Shown: one piece after another, positions 26,601 to 35,212 of the stretch | How the letters are laid out: the number at the start of each line of letters is the position of its first letter | How positions within the stretch are numbered: the stretch's first letter is position 1 | DNA from: Myxococcota bacterium | Lineage (GTDB): Bacteria > Myxococcota > B64-G9 | DNA length: 64,000 nucleotides | Assembly (NCBI GenBank): GCA_022710975.1 | Contig: JAKLGA010000016.1 | Location: 124,001-188,000 of the forward strand | Direction of reading: 5' to 3' | Made by a program: the position numbers and the translations under genes | Notes under the pieces: generated by a model | What the model saw: only the letters and a program-made list of their open reading frames with translations | Told to the model about the DNA's origin: nothing | Database searches by the model: none

Positions 26601-27425
26601 GGGCTCCCGCAGCCGCCCTAGGGCACATGCGGCCACCATCCGTCTATGATTGCTCTTCGACCGTCTCTCGACCCCCACCCCGGAGAGGAGCAGGTCTTCG
26701 GGAGCGACTACCGAGTGCAGGGCTCCGACGAGTAGTGGGACCACATCGGGCCCCAGGGAGGCACATGCGTCTGCCATGGTAGCGATGTGATCCGCGGTGT
26801 CTGAAGCCGACGCACTCCTCAGGATGGACGGGACGTGCTCGGGCGAGCCGACCAGTCCGAGCGCACGCACGGGGGCGGGGTATCTCGACGCGCGCCAGTG
26901 ACCACCGCCCTCACCTCGAAGTCTTCCCTCGAGAAAGCCTGCTGCTGCCCGGTCGAGCTCCCCGATGAACAGGAACTCCGGACAGGAGACCAGGTCGCGA
27001 GACGACTCCAGCCACACCTCGGTCTGGCAGATCTGGGCTTCGACGCGACAGGGTGACGACCTGACCACCACCCTGGCGCGCCGGCCAGGGAGTGGGCTCA
27101 CCTCGGCGCCGGGCTCGAGCACCTGCCGCCACAGCGGAACCCGATCGGGGTGATCGAGCTGCGCCAGGAGGTCCAGCGCCAGCACCCGCTCGCCGAGCCG
27201 TTCGCTCTTCGCCTTGCGGGAGAGGAGCGGCCTCAACGCCTCGCCCTGCCTGACGAGCAGGCTCACCCCTGCGTCGTAGGCCGGGCCCATGCGTTTCGCG
27301 GTCAGCTCGAAGAATGGCTCAATCGATGCCGGACCCGCAGGATGCGTGTCACGCGCACAAGTGGACAGCAGGCAGAGTCCGCTCAGCGCCAGCGCCATCC
27401 CAGCCAGACAGCCGGACGCCCTCAT
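23694..27425 (-). CDS. Large HEAT-repeat lipoprotein
   Basis: 1243 residues. Lipoprotein signal with Cys23 (LLSTC). Most of the chain is made of HEAT-like helical pairs, for example 'PVRALGLVGSPEHVPSILRSA' and 'EIRAQAVEALGSVVARLHRE', giving a long solenoid likely displayed outside the cytoplasmic membrane. Several scattered Cys pairs, including a CGGWCGGGLDC cluster near residue 1170, may form disulphides. G+C and third-position bias are lower than in the flanking genes, so it may be a later acquisition. It ends 3 bases from the convergent Pta/Buk gene. I find neither a clear promoter nor ribosome site, so the start is tentative. No enzyme motif was found. Confidence 0.75.
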   Translation of the reverse strand: MRASGCLAGMALALSGLCLLSTCARDTHPAGPASIEPFFELTAKRMGPAYDAGVSLLVRQGEALRPLLSRKAKSERLGERVLALDLLAQLDHPDRVPLWRQVLEPGAEVSPLPGRRARVVVRSSPCRVEAQICQTEVWLESSRDLVSCPEFLFIGELDRAAAGFLEGRLRGEGGGHWRASRYPAPVRALGLVGSPEHVPSILRSASASDTADHIATMADACASLGPDVVPLLVGALHSVVAPEDLLLSGVGVERRSKSNHRRMVAACALGRLREPSATFPLLWALAWSGEVAVQLASAEALLVLHGRAALRLAVSLFVAHGSRVDEPAIYESLDTLWRGILALGRDEVAARRDDAATGGRVLERILLEDVLAGFDQPEPQDNGLGWRVFGGSSPERIMFGAAVLGRGDAALLAAGMPENPLVGVALARYLALRWRDSPSSGLDGGRWVVAFELARREPEMAYGLFLRLLERQGLPEPDFGILEALLSTHDRDLPNALRILADPPRRRVHVYQAIRPQVLALQGHPRTALLASLTLEGSPVKLDAAKLLAGLGDVRAIPALFDAALHAKGENHERLRDLMVSLGSAALPILDAMRRGGELERVLADDIALRIRRPLLATGLLREVMARFDRRASRFSGKKNRNCEPLTSEDARALEEVRPLLEAGIAFQPASMQSRQASAVAAILALRDHRSMAALAWRTAHSPGWLDTMDLACFFEPDAYRHPQTAIESLDRLTRHPLQPNELPKGMLDAVARRFRALLGDRREIEYLLGKIRSATGEVSFRYEDHVFGAKDQEIVARTCEEDLIVPLLRIRAATARDGVRVEELPWPAVDGPCGDELLLAACARLGSECFVGLHGVTGPRVSVRWSADVSRALRGGDMVQKLAALDFTRWLGGQDALPLVRASLDDPEEEIRAQAVEALGSVVARLHRESPEVVRRILADRMLALDLESLIRLRPWLVEEVTGGGWSCIACRSSGAQAPLPDSRLRRSHPRQEQLGAELLRCLFLSGCPLTREEAEVALSHGSPVCAGMMNFGRFDSVIEGGVEFHAWIARQGPDSAARLHAELLSEDDTWECLVLARALASARFRPARPDVERLARLMVGLDVATQVRPRRVFLRAAVDVSAFVWAGTSHDWRSSSMFYVRGEPCGTPDPSLWCGGWCGGGLDCGEKASAYLALLAGFGAEEAHQTLAAWLQSPLEAKASNEIAAVLLQLEDQDPGLRQVPIVLLENPSAPKLAPEQTVRH

Positions 27426-27492
27426 CCGCGCACCCCGAGCCTGCGGTCACCGCGAATTCCACCCCACTGTTCGACCTCGGCGGAGCGACCCC

Positions 27493-27891
<399 letters not shown>

Positions 27892-27935
27892 CGGGGTCCC
27901 TCGCATCCGGACGCGAAATAGCGCGATCTGTCGGC

Positions 27936-27965
27936 ATGCTAGCCCAGGCCTCGCGGTGCGGTCAA
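27936..27965 (-). promoter_or_regulatory. Promoter for the PilZ gene at 27891
   Basis: Minus-strand TTGACC (27960-27965), 18 bases, TAGCAT (27936-27941). It lies back to back with the plus-strand promoter at 27979-28007. Confidence 0.6.
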
Positions 27966-27978
27966 GCGTACGGTCGCG

Positions 27979-28007
27979 TTGCCTGCCGCGCGGGCCTGTG
28001 CTAGCCG
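27979..28007 (+). promoter_or_regulatory. Leaderless promoter for the metallopeptidase gene
   Basis: TTGCCT (27979-27984), 17 bases, TAGCCG (28002-28007) with TGC before the -10 box. Six bases separate it from ATG 28014. Confidence 0.55.
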
Positions 28008-28013
28008 TGGTCC

Positions 28014-30299
28014 ATGAGGCGCGCGCTCGCATGGCTGGGACCGCCGCCGCCCTCGGCCTGGGTGGCGCTCGGCCTGCAGGCGGCCGCGGGCGGGGCGCTG
28101 TGCTTCGTGCCGCTCTTCGACCTGCTGGGCTACGAGTTCGCGGCCGCGCTGGCGCTGCTGGCCTCCCTGACCGCGGGCCCGGTGGCGCTGGCGCTCGGCC
28201 GGCGGGCGCGGGGCGAGTGGGCGCGGGTGGCCGTCCTGCCCGTCTACCTGCGCGCGCTCGCCTGGCTGGGGCTGAGCCTGGCCGCCCCGCTCGCGCTCAT
28301 CTCGCTGAACGCGCTGCGGGTGCCCAACTGCAACTGGCTGGACGGCTGGCTGTTCGTCCTGCTGCTGCCCTTCGCCGGCGGCGCGGCCGCGGCCGCCTGG
28401 GGGCTCGCGCTCGGGCTGTGCATCCGCCGCCGCTGGCTGGGCGGGCTCGCCTACGCCGGAGTGTGGCTCGGGCTGGCCGGGCTGGCCGTCTGGCGGGTGT
28501 GGACCGGGCCCGAGGTGGACAGCTGGAACCCGCTCGTCGGCTGGGTGGCCGGGCCGGTGTACGAGGAGGTGGTGCGCCCGGGCTGGGCGCTCGCCTGGAG
28601 CAGGCTCCACGATCTCGCCTGGGCGCTCGGGCCGCTGGCGGTCGTGGCGGGCCTGCGCGGGCTCCACCCCCAGCGGGCCTTCCTGGCCGGGGCGGCGCTG
28701 CTCGCGCTGGCGTTCGGGCTCGGGCGCGAGGCGGACGGGCTCGGCTTCGGCCGCTCGACCGCGGCCGTGGAGCGGGCGCTGCCGGAGGAGCTGCGCACGG
28801 CGCACTTCAGGCTGCGCCACGCGGTCGGGCTCGAGCCGGAGCGGGCGCGGCTGCTGGCCCGGGACTGCGAGTTCCGCCTGCACCAGCTCCTGGCCGCGCT
28901 CGGGCCGGTGGAGCTGCCGCCCCTCACGGTGTACCTGTTCCCGGACGCGCAGACCAAGCGGCGCTGGACCGGCGCGGGCCACACCCAGTACGTGAAGCCG
29001 TGGCTGAACCTCCTGGTGCTCAACGCGGCCGACTTCCCCCACCCCACCCTCAAGCACGAGTTGGTGCACGCGGTGGCGGCGGCCTTCGGCTCCTGGCCCA
29101 TCCGCGCCTCGGCCCGCGGGGCGCTGTGGGTGAACCCGGGGCTCACCGAGGGCATCGCGGTGGCGCTCGACTGGCCCGTGGGCGCGCTCGATCCGCACAC
29201 CTGGAGCGCGGCCATGCGGAGGCTGGGCAAGGCGCCCGACGTGCGGGCGCTCTTCGGCCCGGTGGGCTTCTGGAGCGCGGCGGCCAACCGCTCCTACACC
29301 CTGGCCGGCTCGTTCGTGCGCTACCTGCTCGAGCGGCACGGGCCCGCGGCGCTCCGCCAGGCCTACGCCCAGGGCAGCCTGGAGGGCGCCTACCCCGGCA
29401 CCCTCGACGGGCTGATCCAGGGCTGGGAGGCCCACCTGGACGCGCTGCCGGTGCCGCCCGCGGCGCTGGAGTCCGCCCGCGCCCGCTTCGCCCAGGGCAG
29501 CGTGTTCCAGCGGGCCTGCGCCCACGAGGTGGCGGGCCTGCGCGCCGCGGCCGGGCGGGCGCTCGCCAGGGATCCGGCCCGGGCCGGGGCGCTGGCCGAG
29601 GAGCTCCTCGGCCACCTGCCGGGCGACCCGCAGGCGCTGGAGCTCCAGCTCGAGGCCCGCGCCGGCGCAGGGGCCCCGGCCGAGGCCCGCGCGCTGGCCC
29701 TGGCGCTGCTCGCGCGGGCCGATCTCCTGGAGGCCGACCGGACCCGGCTGACGGTCCGGCTGGCCGAGCTGGAGCTGGAGCTGGGCCTGCCGGCGCAGGC
29801 CCGCGACCGGCTGCAGGCCGTGCTCTCGAACCCGGCCACGGCCGAGGAGGCAGTGCGGGCGAGCGCCATCAGGCTCGAGGCCCTGGAGCGGGGGCTGGCC
29901 GGGCAGCGGGTGCTCGCCTTCCTCGCCCGCGGCAAGACCGACGCGCTGGCGCTGCTCGAGCTGCGCCAGGCCACCCTCGAACAGCCCGCCTGGGGCGCGG
30001 CCTGGTACCTGCTGGGGCGCGCCCTGTGGAACCTGGGCGAGCCCGCCCGGGCGCTGCCCTGCCTGCGCCGCGCGCTCGACGAGGGGCTGCTCCACCCCGC
30101 GCTCCTGGCCGAGGATCTGCGCCTCGTGATCCAGGCCGCCTACCGGACCGGAAACGGGGACGGAGGTGGCCCGGCGGCGGTCGCCACGGCCGCCCTGACG
30201 CTCATGCAGTTCCCCAGATTTCCAGGAGATCTCGCCCTGGCGCTGGACTGGCTGGAGCGCCTCGCCTTCGACGCCTCCCAGCCCCTCGAAGCCCCGTGA
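28014..30299 (+). CDS. Polytopic membrane metallopeptidase with TPR-like C-terminus
   Basis: 761 residues. About six to seven hydrophobic helices fill residues 15-245. A gluzincin-type peptidase domain follows: HELVH near residue 348 supplies the HExxH zinc ligands and catalytic Glu, and 'GLTEGIAV' about 30 residues later supplies the third ligand Glu. Upstream, 'LTVYLFPDAQTKRRWTG' and 'LLVLNAADFPHPTLK' are typical of peptidase MA-like domains. The last ~270 residues are helical, Ala/Leu-rich TPR-like repeats. The peptidase domain probably faces the periplasm. Substrate is unknown. Transcription starts from a leaderless-type promoter; the next gene (30390) has its own promoter. Confidence 0.8.
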   Translation: MRRALAWLGPPPPSAWVALGLQAAAGGALCFVPLFDLLGYEFAAALALLASLTAGPVALALGRRARGEWARVAVLPVYLRALAWLGLSLAAPLALISLNALRVPNCNWLDGWLFVLLLPFAGGAAAAAWGLALGLCIRRRWLGGLAYAGVWLGLAGLAVWRVWTGPEVDSWNPLVGWVAGPVYEEVVRPGWALAWSRLHDLAWALGPLAVVAGLRGLHPQRAFLAGAALLALAFGLGREADGLGFGRSTAAVERALPEELRTAHFRLRHAVGLEPERARLLARDCEFRLHQLLAALGPVELPPLTVYLFPDAQTKRRWTGAGHTQYVKPWLNLLVLNAADFPHPTLKHELVHAVAAAFGSWPIRASARGALWVNPGLTEGIAVALDWPVGALDPHTWSAAMRRLGKAPDVRALFGPVGFWSAAANRSYTLAGSFVRYLLERHGPAALRQAYAQGSLEGAYPGTLDGLIQGWEAHLDALPVPPAALESARARFAQGSVFQRACAHEVAGLRAAAGRALARDPARAGALAEELLGHLPGDPQALELQLEARAGAGAPAEARALALALLARADLLEADRTRLTVRLAELELELGLPAQARDRLQAVLSNPATAEEAVRASAIRLEALERGLAGQRVLAFLARGKTDALALLELRQATLEQPAWGAAWYLLGRALWNLGEPARALPCLRRALDEGLLHPALLAEDLRLVIQAAYRTGNGDGGGPAAVATAALTLMQFPRFPGDLALALDWLERLAFDASQPLEAP

Positions 30300-30330
30300 G
30301 GCGAGGCCGCGCCTGGCCCGCAGGCGGGCC

Positions 30331-30359
30331 TTGCATCCGACGTGCCATCTCGATACGAT
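30331..30359 (+). promoter_or_regulatory. Promoter for the GH57-GlgA-PATAN unit
   Basis: TTGCAT (30331-30336), 17 bases, TACGAT (30354-30359). The short leader of about 24 bases carries the GGAGG site for GTG 30390. Confidence 0.6.
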
Positions 30360-30389
30360 GCGGGCGCGGTAGGGCTCCGGAGGCGAAAC

Positions 30390-32567
30390 GTGAGCAAAAC
30401 CAGGTTGATCATTGCCATCCACTGCCACCAACCCGCGGGCAACCTCGAGCCGGTCTTCGTCCAGGCCCACGACCAGTGCTACGCGCCCTTCATCCGGGCC
30501 CTGGAGCGGCACCCCGGGGTCCACCTGGGGCTGCACCTCTCCGGCTGCCTGCTGGAGTGGCTCGAGCAGAACCGGCCCGAGCTGCTGACCGAGCTCGCCC
30601 GCCTGGTCGAGCGCAGGCAGGTCGAGCTCCTGGGCGGCGGGTTCTACGAGCCCGTGCTGACCGCCATCCCGGACGGGGACGCGCTGGGCCAGCTCGAGCT
30701 GATGCAGGACTACCTCCAGGACCGCTTCGGGGTGACCCCGCGGGGTGGCTGGCTGGCCGAGCGGGCCTGGGAGCCGGGCGCCGGCCGGCTGCTCGGCCTG
30801 GCCGGGCTCCAGTACACGCTGCTCGACGAGGAGACGCTGCGGCCGGCCGGCCTGGCGGGCGAGCGCCTCAGCGGCTACTACACCACCGAGCACGCCGGCA
30901 AGCCCCTGGCGATCTTCCCCGCGGACCGGGCGCTGCGCTACCAGATCCCCTTCCGCCCGGTGGCCGAGGTGCTGTCGGGCCTGCGCGCGCTCGAGGGACG
31001 CGGCGTGCCCAGCCTGACCTACGCCGACGATGGGGAGAAGCTCGGCCTGTGGCCCGGCACCCACGCCTGGGTGCACCAGCAGGGCTGGCTGGAGGACTTC
31101 CTGGCGGCCCTGGAGGAGAACGCGGGCTGGCTGGAGACCGCCGCGCCCGGAGAGGCGCTCGACGCCGAGCCCCCGCGTGGCCGGATCTACCCGCCCGCGG
31201 GCGCCTACCCGGAGCTGGGGGCCTGGTCCCTGCCGTGCGAGGCGGCCCTGCGCCTGGCGCGCCTCAAGCAGCGCGCCGGCGAGGCCGGCCTGGAGGACGA
31301 GCTGGACGTCTTCCTGCGGCCGGGCGGTTTCGCCGGCTTCGCCGCCAAGTACGACGCGGCCGACCGGCTGCGGCAGAAGATGCTGGTGGTCAGCCGCAAG
31401 CTGGCCACCGCCCGCCGCGAGGCGGCCGAGTGGAGCGAGGACCACGAGCAGGCCCGGCTGGGCCTGTACCGCGCCCAGGGTCACGACGCCACCTGGCACG
31501 GGCTGTTCGGCGGGGTGTACCTGCCCCACCTGCGCCAGGCCGCCTACCGCGACCTGCTGGAGGCCGAGTGCGCCCTCGACCGCATGTCCCAGGGCGACGG
31601 CGCCTGGATCGCCTTCGATCAGCTCGACCTCGACGCTGATCGGTCCGACGAGGCCCTGGTGGAGAGCGCCGAGCTCAACGCCTACCTGGCCCCCCAGCAC
31701 GGCGGCAGCCTGACCGAGCTCGACCACCGCGCCTCGCTCTCGAACCTGCTGGACGTGCTCACCCGCCGGCCCGAGACCTACCACCGGGCCGAGCCCGCCC
31801 CGGCCGGCGCCGGCCCGGAGCCGGCGGCCTCCGACGAGGCCACCCTGGTCGGCCAGCTCGGCGAGGACGCCTTCCCGCGGCGCGGCTTCATGGACCGCTT
31901 CCCGGCCCCCGCCACCCAGCTCGAGGGGCTGCAGCGGGGCAGCTACCAGGAGGAGGGCGACTTCGTCGCGGGGGCCTACCAGGTCGTGCGCATGGGCATC
32001 GACGAGGAGGGTGACTGCGACTTCAAGGCCGAGCTCGCGCGCGCGGGCCGGCTCACCCGCGACGGCCGGAGCCTGCCGCTCGAGATCGTCAAGCGCTACG
32101 CCATCCCGGTCGATCGGGCCGAGGTGCGCGTCGGCTACACGCTGCGCAACCCTGGCCCGGAGCCGCTGGCGTTCGTGTTCTGCCCCGAGCTCAACCTCGG
32201 GCTGTCCACGCCCGAGGCCTGCAGCTGGGAGTACGACGGGGTGGTCGGCCCGGGCCCGCGGGCGGCCACCGCGGGGGAGGTGCAGGGGACCCGCTGGATC
32301 GCGCTGGTCGACCAGCACCGGCGGCTGCGCGTGCGGCTGGAGTGCTCCCCGGCGGCCAGCCTGTGGCGCCACCCGGTCGAGAGCCTGACCCGCACCGAGT
32401 CCGGGCTGGTCCGCATCCTGCAGGGCGTGGCGCTGGCCCCGCGCTTCGAGCTCGCGCTCGGGCCGGGCGAGGAGCTGGAGCTCTCGCTGCGGCTCGAGCT
32501 GCAGGCGCTGGACCAGGACGCCCTGGTGCCGGTGGCCGGGCCAGCGGGCGCGGGAGCCGACGCGTGA
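30390..32567 (+). CDS. GH57 family alpha-glucanase or 4-alpha-glucanotransferase
   Basis: About 725 residues, start GTG 30390 with GGAGG. All GH57 landmarks are visible: HQP near residue 12 ('IAIHCHQPAGN'), 'LLGGGFYEPVLTAIP', 'GGWLAERAWEP' whose Glu is the expected nucleophile, and 'TYADDGEKLGLWPG' with the acid/base Asp. The C-terminal half matches the beta-sandwich domains (DUF1925/DUF1926) of amylases and 4-alpha-glucanotransferases ('VVRMGIDEEGDCDFKAELARAG'). It lacks a signal peptide, so it acts on cytoplasmic alpha-glucan such as glycogen. GTGA overlap couples it to the GlgA homologue downstream. Hydrolase versus transferase cannot be settled from sequence. Confidence 0.92.
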   Translation: MSKTRLIIAIHCHQPAGNLEPVFVQAHDQCYAPFIRALERHPGVHLGLHLSGCLLEWLEQNRPELLTELARLVERRQVELLGGGFYEPVLTAIPDGDALGQLELMQDYLQDRFGVTPRGGWLAERAWEPGAGRLLGLAGLQYTLLDEETLRPAGLAGERLSGYYTTEHAGKPLAIFPADRALRYQIPFRPVAEVLSGLRALEGRGVPSLTYADDGEKLGLWPGTHAWVHQQGWLEDFLAALEENAGWLETAAPGEALDAEPPRGRIYPPAGAYPELGAWSLPCEAALRLARLKQRAGEAGLEDELDVFLRPGGFAGFAAKYDAADRLRQKMLVVSRKLATARREAAEWSEDHEQARLGLYRAQGHDATWHGLFGGVYLPHLRQAAYRDLLEAECALDRMSQGDGAWIAFDQLDLDADRSDEALVESAELNAYLAPQHGGSLTELDHRASLSNLLDVLTRRPETYHRAEPAPAGAGPEPAASDEATLVGQLGEDAFPRRGFMDRFPAPATQLEGLQRGSYQEEGDFVAGAYQVVRMGIDEEGDCDFKAELARAGRLTRDGRSLPLEIVKRYAIPVDRAEVRVGYTLRNPGPEPLAFVFCPELNLGLSTPEACSWEYDGVVGPGPRAATAGEVQGTRWIALVDQHRRLRVRLECSPAASLWRHPVESLTRTESGLVRILQGVALAPRFELALGPGEELELSLRLELQALDQDALVPVAGPAGAGADA

Positions 32568-34030
32568 GGATCGTGTACGTCGCGGCCGAGGCGGCGCCCT
32601 ACGCCCGCGGAGGCGATCTGTCGGAGGCCGCCGCGGCCCTGCCCGCGGCCATGGCCCGGCGCGGGCACGAGGTGATGCTGGTCGTGCCGCGCTACGCCCA
32701 CATCGACGTGGCCGGCCACGATCTGCGCCGCAAGCGCTTCCGCCTGGCCCTGCAGATCAAGGGACGCCAGGTCCAGGGCGGCGCGCTCGAGGGCGTCGCC
32801 CCGTCCGGCGTGCCGGTGCTGTTCATCGACCAGCCCGGCTACTTCGAGCGCCCCGGGACGCTCGGCCAGGCCGGGGCCGACTTCCCCGACAACGACGAGC
32901 GCTTCGCCTTCTTCTGCCGCGGGGTGCTGGAGTCCTGCCACCCCATGGGGCTGCGCCCGGACGTGATCCACGCGTTCGACTGGCCGGCGGGGCCCATCCC
33001 GGCCCTGCTCGAGGCCGAGTACCGCGAGCGCCCGGAGCTGAACGCCTGCGGCACCGTGTTCACCTTCCAGCGGCTGGAGCGCCAGGGCGTCTTCCCGCCC
33101 GAGGCCATGATGACGCTCGGGTTGCCCTGGTCGATGTTCACCCCCTCGTCGCTCGAGCTGTCCGGCCAGGTCAGCTTCCTCAAGGCCGGGTTGCTGTACG
33201 CCGACCACCTGACCACCGTCAGCCTGAGCGGCTCCAGGGCCGACCAGACCTCCGAGCGCGGCCACGGGCTGGACGAGCTGCTCAAGGAGCGCGCCAGCCA
33301 CCTGACCGCCGTCTGGAACGGGCTGCCCGACGACTGCGGCGAGCCGTCCACGGACCCCACCCTGCCCGCGCGCTACAGCGCGGCCGACCCCTCGGGCAAG
33401 CGGGCCTGCAAGGCGGCCCTGCAGGAGGAGTGCGGCCTGCCGGCCGGCCACCTGGCGCCGCTGGCCGCCTTCCTGGGCGAGCTCGGCCCGGCCGGCGGGC
33501 TGGAGATCTTCCTCGCGGCGGCGGAGGAGCTGCTCAAGCTCGACTGCCAGTTCGTGCTGCACGGCCCGGGCGAGCCCGCCAGCCTGGGCGCGCTCCAGGC
33601 CCTGCACGAGCGCTACCCGCACCGCCTGGCGCTCCTGCCCCCCCAGCCGGGCCAGGAGGAGGGTCAGCGGCGCAGGGTGCTGGCCGGCGCCGACCTGCTG
33701 CTGCTGCTCTCGCCCCGCGACCCCTCCGGCCAGGTCGCCATGCGCGCGCTGCGCTACGGCACGGCGCCCGTGGCGCGGGCCGACGGGGGCCTGGACGACG
33801 TGGTCGAGGACGGGGAGCAGGGCACCGGCTTCAAGGTTCGCCCGGTGGATCCGGCCGGGCTGCGGGCCGCGCTCGAGCACGCGCTCGGGGCGTTCCGCGA
33901 GCCCCAGGGCTGGGCGCGGCTGGTGGAGCGCGGTATGCGCCAGGACTTCTCCTGGGAGCTGCCCGCCCGGCGGTACGAGGCCATCTACCGCCAGGTGGCG
34001 CGGCTGCGAGGCGAGGCGCGCAAGGGCTGA
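32564..34030 (+). CDS. GlgA (GT5) homologue lacking key catalytic residues
   Basis: About 488 residues. Overall GT5 architecture is clear: 'SGQVSFLKAGLLYADHLTTVS', 'LPARYSAADPSGKRACKAAL', 'ALRYGTAPVARADGGLDDVV' and a final 'DFSWELPARRYEAIY' match bacterial glycogen synthase. But the ADP-glucose site is eroded. The N-terminal KxGGL is 'ARGGDL', HDWH is 'FDWPA', the Arg/Lys of SRLxxQKG is missing ('LGELGPAGGLEI'), and the catalytic Glu of EPCGL is Asp ('DPSGQ'). A non-catalytic partner or regulator of the coupled GH57 enzyme is more likely than an active synthase. No glgC, glgB or glgP is nearby. Confidence 0.85.
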   Translation: MRIVYVAAEAAPYARGGDLSEAAAALPAAMARRGHEVMLVVPRYAHIDVAGHDLRRKRFRLALQIKGRQVQGGALEGVAPSGVPVLFIDQPGYFERPGTLGQAGADFPDNDERFAFFCRGVLESCHPMGLRPDVIHAFDWPAGPIPALLEAEYRERPELNACGTVFTFQRLERQGVFPPEAMMTLGLPWSMFTPSSLELSGQVSFLKAGLLYADHLTTVSLSGSRADQTSERGHGLDELLKERASHLTAVWNGLPDDCGEPSTDPTLPARYSAADPSGKRACKAALQEECGLPAGHLAPLAAFLGELGPAGGLEIFLAAAEELLKLDCQFVLHGPGEPASLGALQALHERYPHRLALLPPQPGQEEGQRRRVLAGADLLLLLSPRDPSGQVAMRALRYGTAPVARADGGLDDVVEDGEQGTGFKVRPVDPAGLRAALEHALGAFREPQGWARLVERGMRQDFSWELPARRYEAIYRQVARLRGEARKG

Positions 34031-34047
34031 CCTCGCGGAGGGGCGGG

Positions 34048-35211
34048 ATGGGACTCCAAGGCACCCTGGACAGCATGCCGGTGACCGAGCTGATGCACTG
34101 GTTCGTCCAGCGTCAGCGCACCGGGGTGCTGCAGCTCAAGTCCCGCGGTCGGGTGAAGACGCTGCACGTGGACCAGGGCCGGGTGATCAACGCCGCCTCC
34201 ACCGATCCGCGCGAGTACTTCGGCCAGTTCCTCATCAACCTGGGGCTGATCGACGAGGACCAGCTGCAGAAGGCCTTCGAGACGCAGCAGCAGACCAAGG
34301 TGCTGCTGGGCAAGATCCTGGTGATGACCGGGCTGCTGACCGAGGAGCAGGTGCTGCGGGTGCTGGAGCTGAAGATCCGCGAGTCGATCCTGGACGCCTT
34401 CCTGTGGGACGCGGGCGCCTTCGAGTTCCACGACGGCCTGCTGCCCGAGGAGACCTCGGTGGTGCACGTGGCCCTCGAGCTGCCCGCGCTCGTGGCCGAG
34501 GGCATCCAGCGGCGGGAGCAGCACGCCCTGATCCGCCTGCGCATCCCCTCCAACGCCTGCGGCTTCCGGGCGCTCGACGTCCCGGCCAGCCGGCAGGTGT
34601 CGCCCACCTCCACGGCCGGCATCTTGCTGGAGATGGCCCGCCAGGGCCTCCGCGCCGAGGACATCATCCTGCGCTTCCACTCGCTCGACTTCCCGGTGCT
34701 GCGCACGCTGCACGAGCTGCTGGAGCGCGGCCTGCTGGAGGTCCTGGCGCCGGCCGCGGCGGCCACCGAGCTGCCCATGCTCGAGGTGGAGCTGACCGAC
34801 GTGGTGGTCGAGCCCGTCGAGGAGGCCAGCCCCGAGGACGCCGCCATGGCCCAGGCCGAGGCGGCCATGGGGCGGCGCGACTTCGAGGGCGCGGTGCGCC
34901 TGCTGGAGACCGCCGCGGCCCGGAACGCCCACGACCCGACCCTGGCCACCGCCCTGGAGACGGCCGAGCGCGGGCTCCTGGCGGCGCTGCGGGCCGAGCT
35001 CCGGCCCGAGCGCTGCACCCCCGTGCCGCAGGCCCTGGATCGCCAGGAGCCGGCCGCCCGCTGGACGCCGGCCGAGCGCTACCTGCTCGAGCGGGTGGAC
35101 GGACGGCGCACGCTGAAGGCCATCCTCCAGGTCAGCCCCCTGCGGGAGCTGGACGCGCTGCGGGCCGTGCGGGAGCTCGTGCGCCGGGGTGTGCTCGGCC
35201 TGCGCGGCTGA
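34048..35211 (+). CDS. PATAN (DUF4388) domain protein
   Basis: 387 residues. Residues 1-105 are a PATAN domain: 'LQGTLDSMPVTELMHWF' and 'RTGVLQLKSRGRVKTLHVDQGRVINA' followed by helices. Residues about 55-140 ('FLINLGLIDEDQLQKAFE', 'VLLGKILVMTGLLTEEQVLRV') resemble the MshEN-type repeats found with type II/IV secretion ATPases and PATAN proteins. The middle has winged-helix-like segments ('FHSLDFPVLRTLHELLERGLLEVL'), repeated at the end ('LDALRAVRELVRRGVLGL'). It follows glgA by 17 bases with a GGAGG site. PATAN proteins are adaptors in myxobacterial and cyanobacterial signalling; partner unknown. Confidence 0.85.
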   Translation: MGLQGTLDSMPVTELMHWFVQRQRTGVLQLKSRGRVKTLHVDQGRVINAASTDPREYFGQFLINLGLIDEDQLQKAFETQQQTKVLLGKILVMTGLLTEEQVLRVLELKIRESILDAFLWDAGAFEFHDGLLPEETSVVHVALELPALVAEGIQRREQHALIRLRIPSNACGFRALDVPASRQVSPTSTAGILLEMARQGLRAEDIILRFHSLDFPVLRTLHELLERGLLEVLAPAAAATELPMLEVELTDVVVEPVEEASPEDAAMAQAEAAMGRRDFEGAVRLLETAAARNAHDPTLATALETAERGLLAALRAELRPERCTPVPQALDRQEPAARWTPAERYLLERVDGRRTLKAILQVSPLRELDALRAVRELVRRGVLGLRG

Positions 35212-35212
35212 G

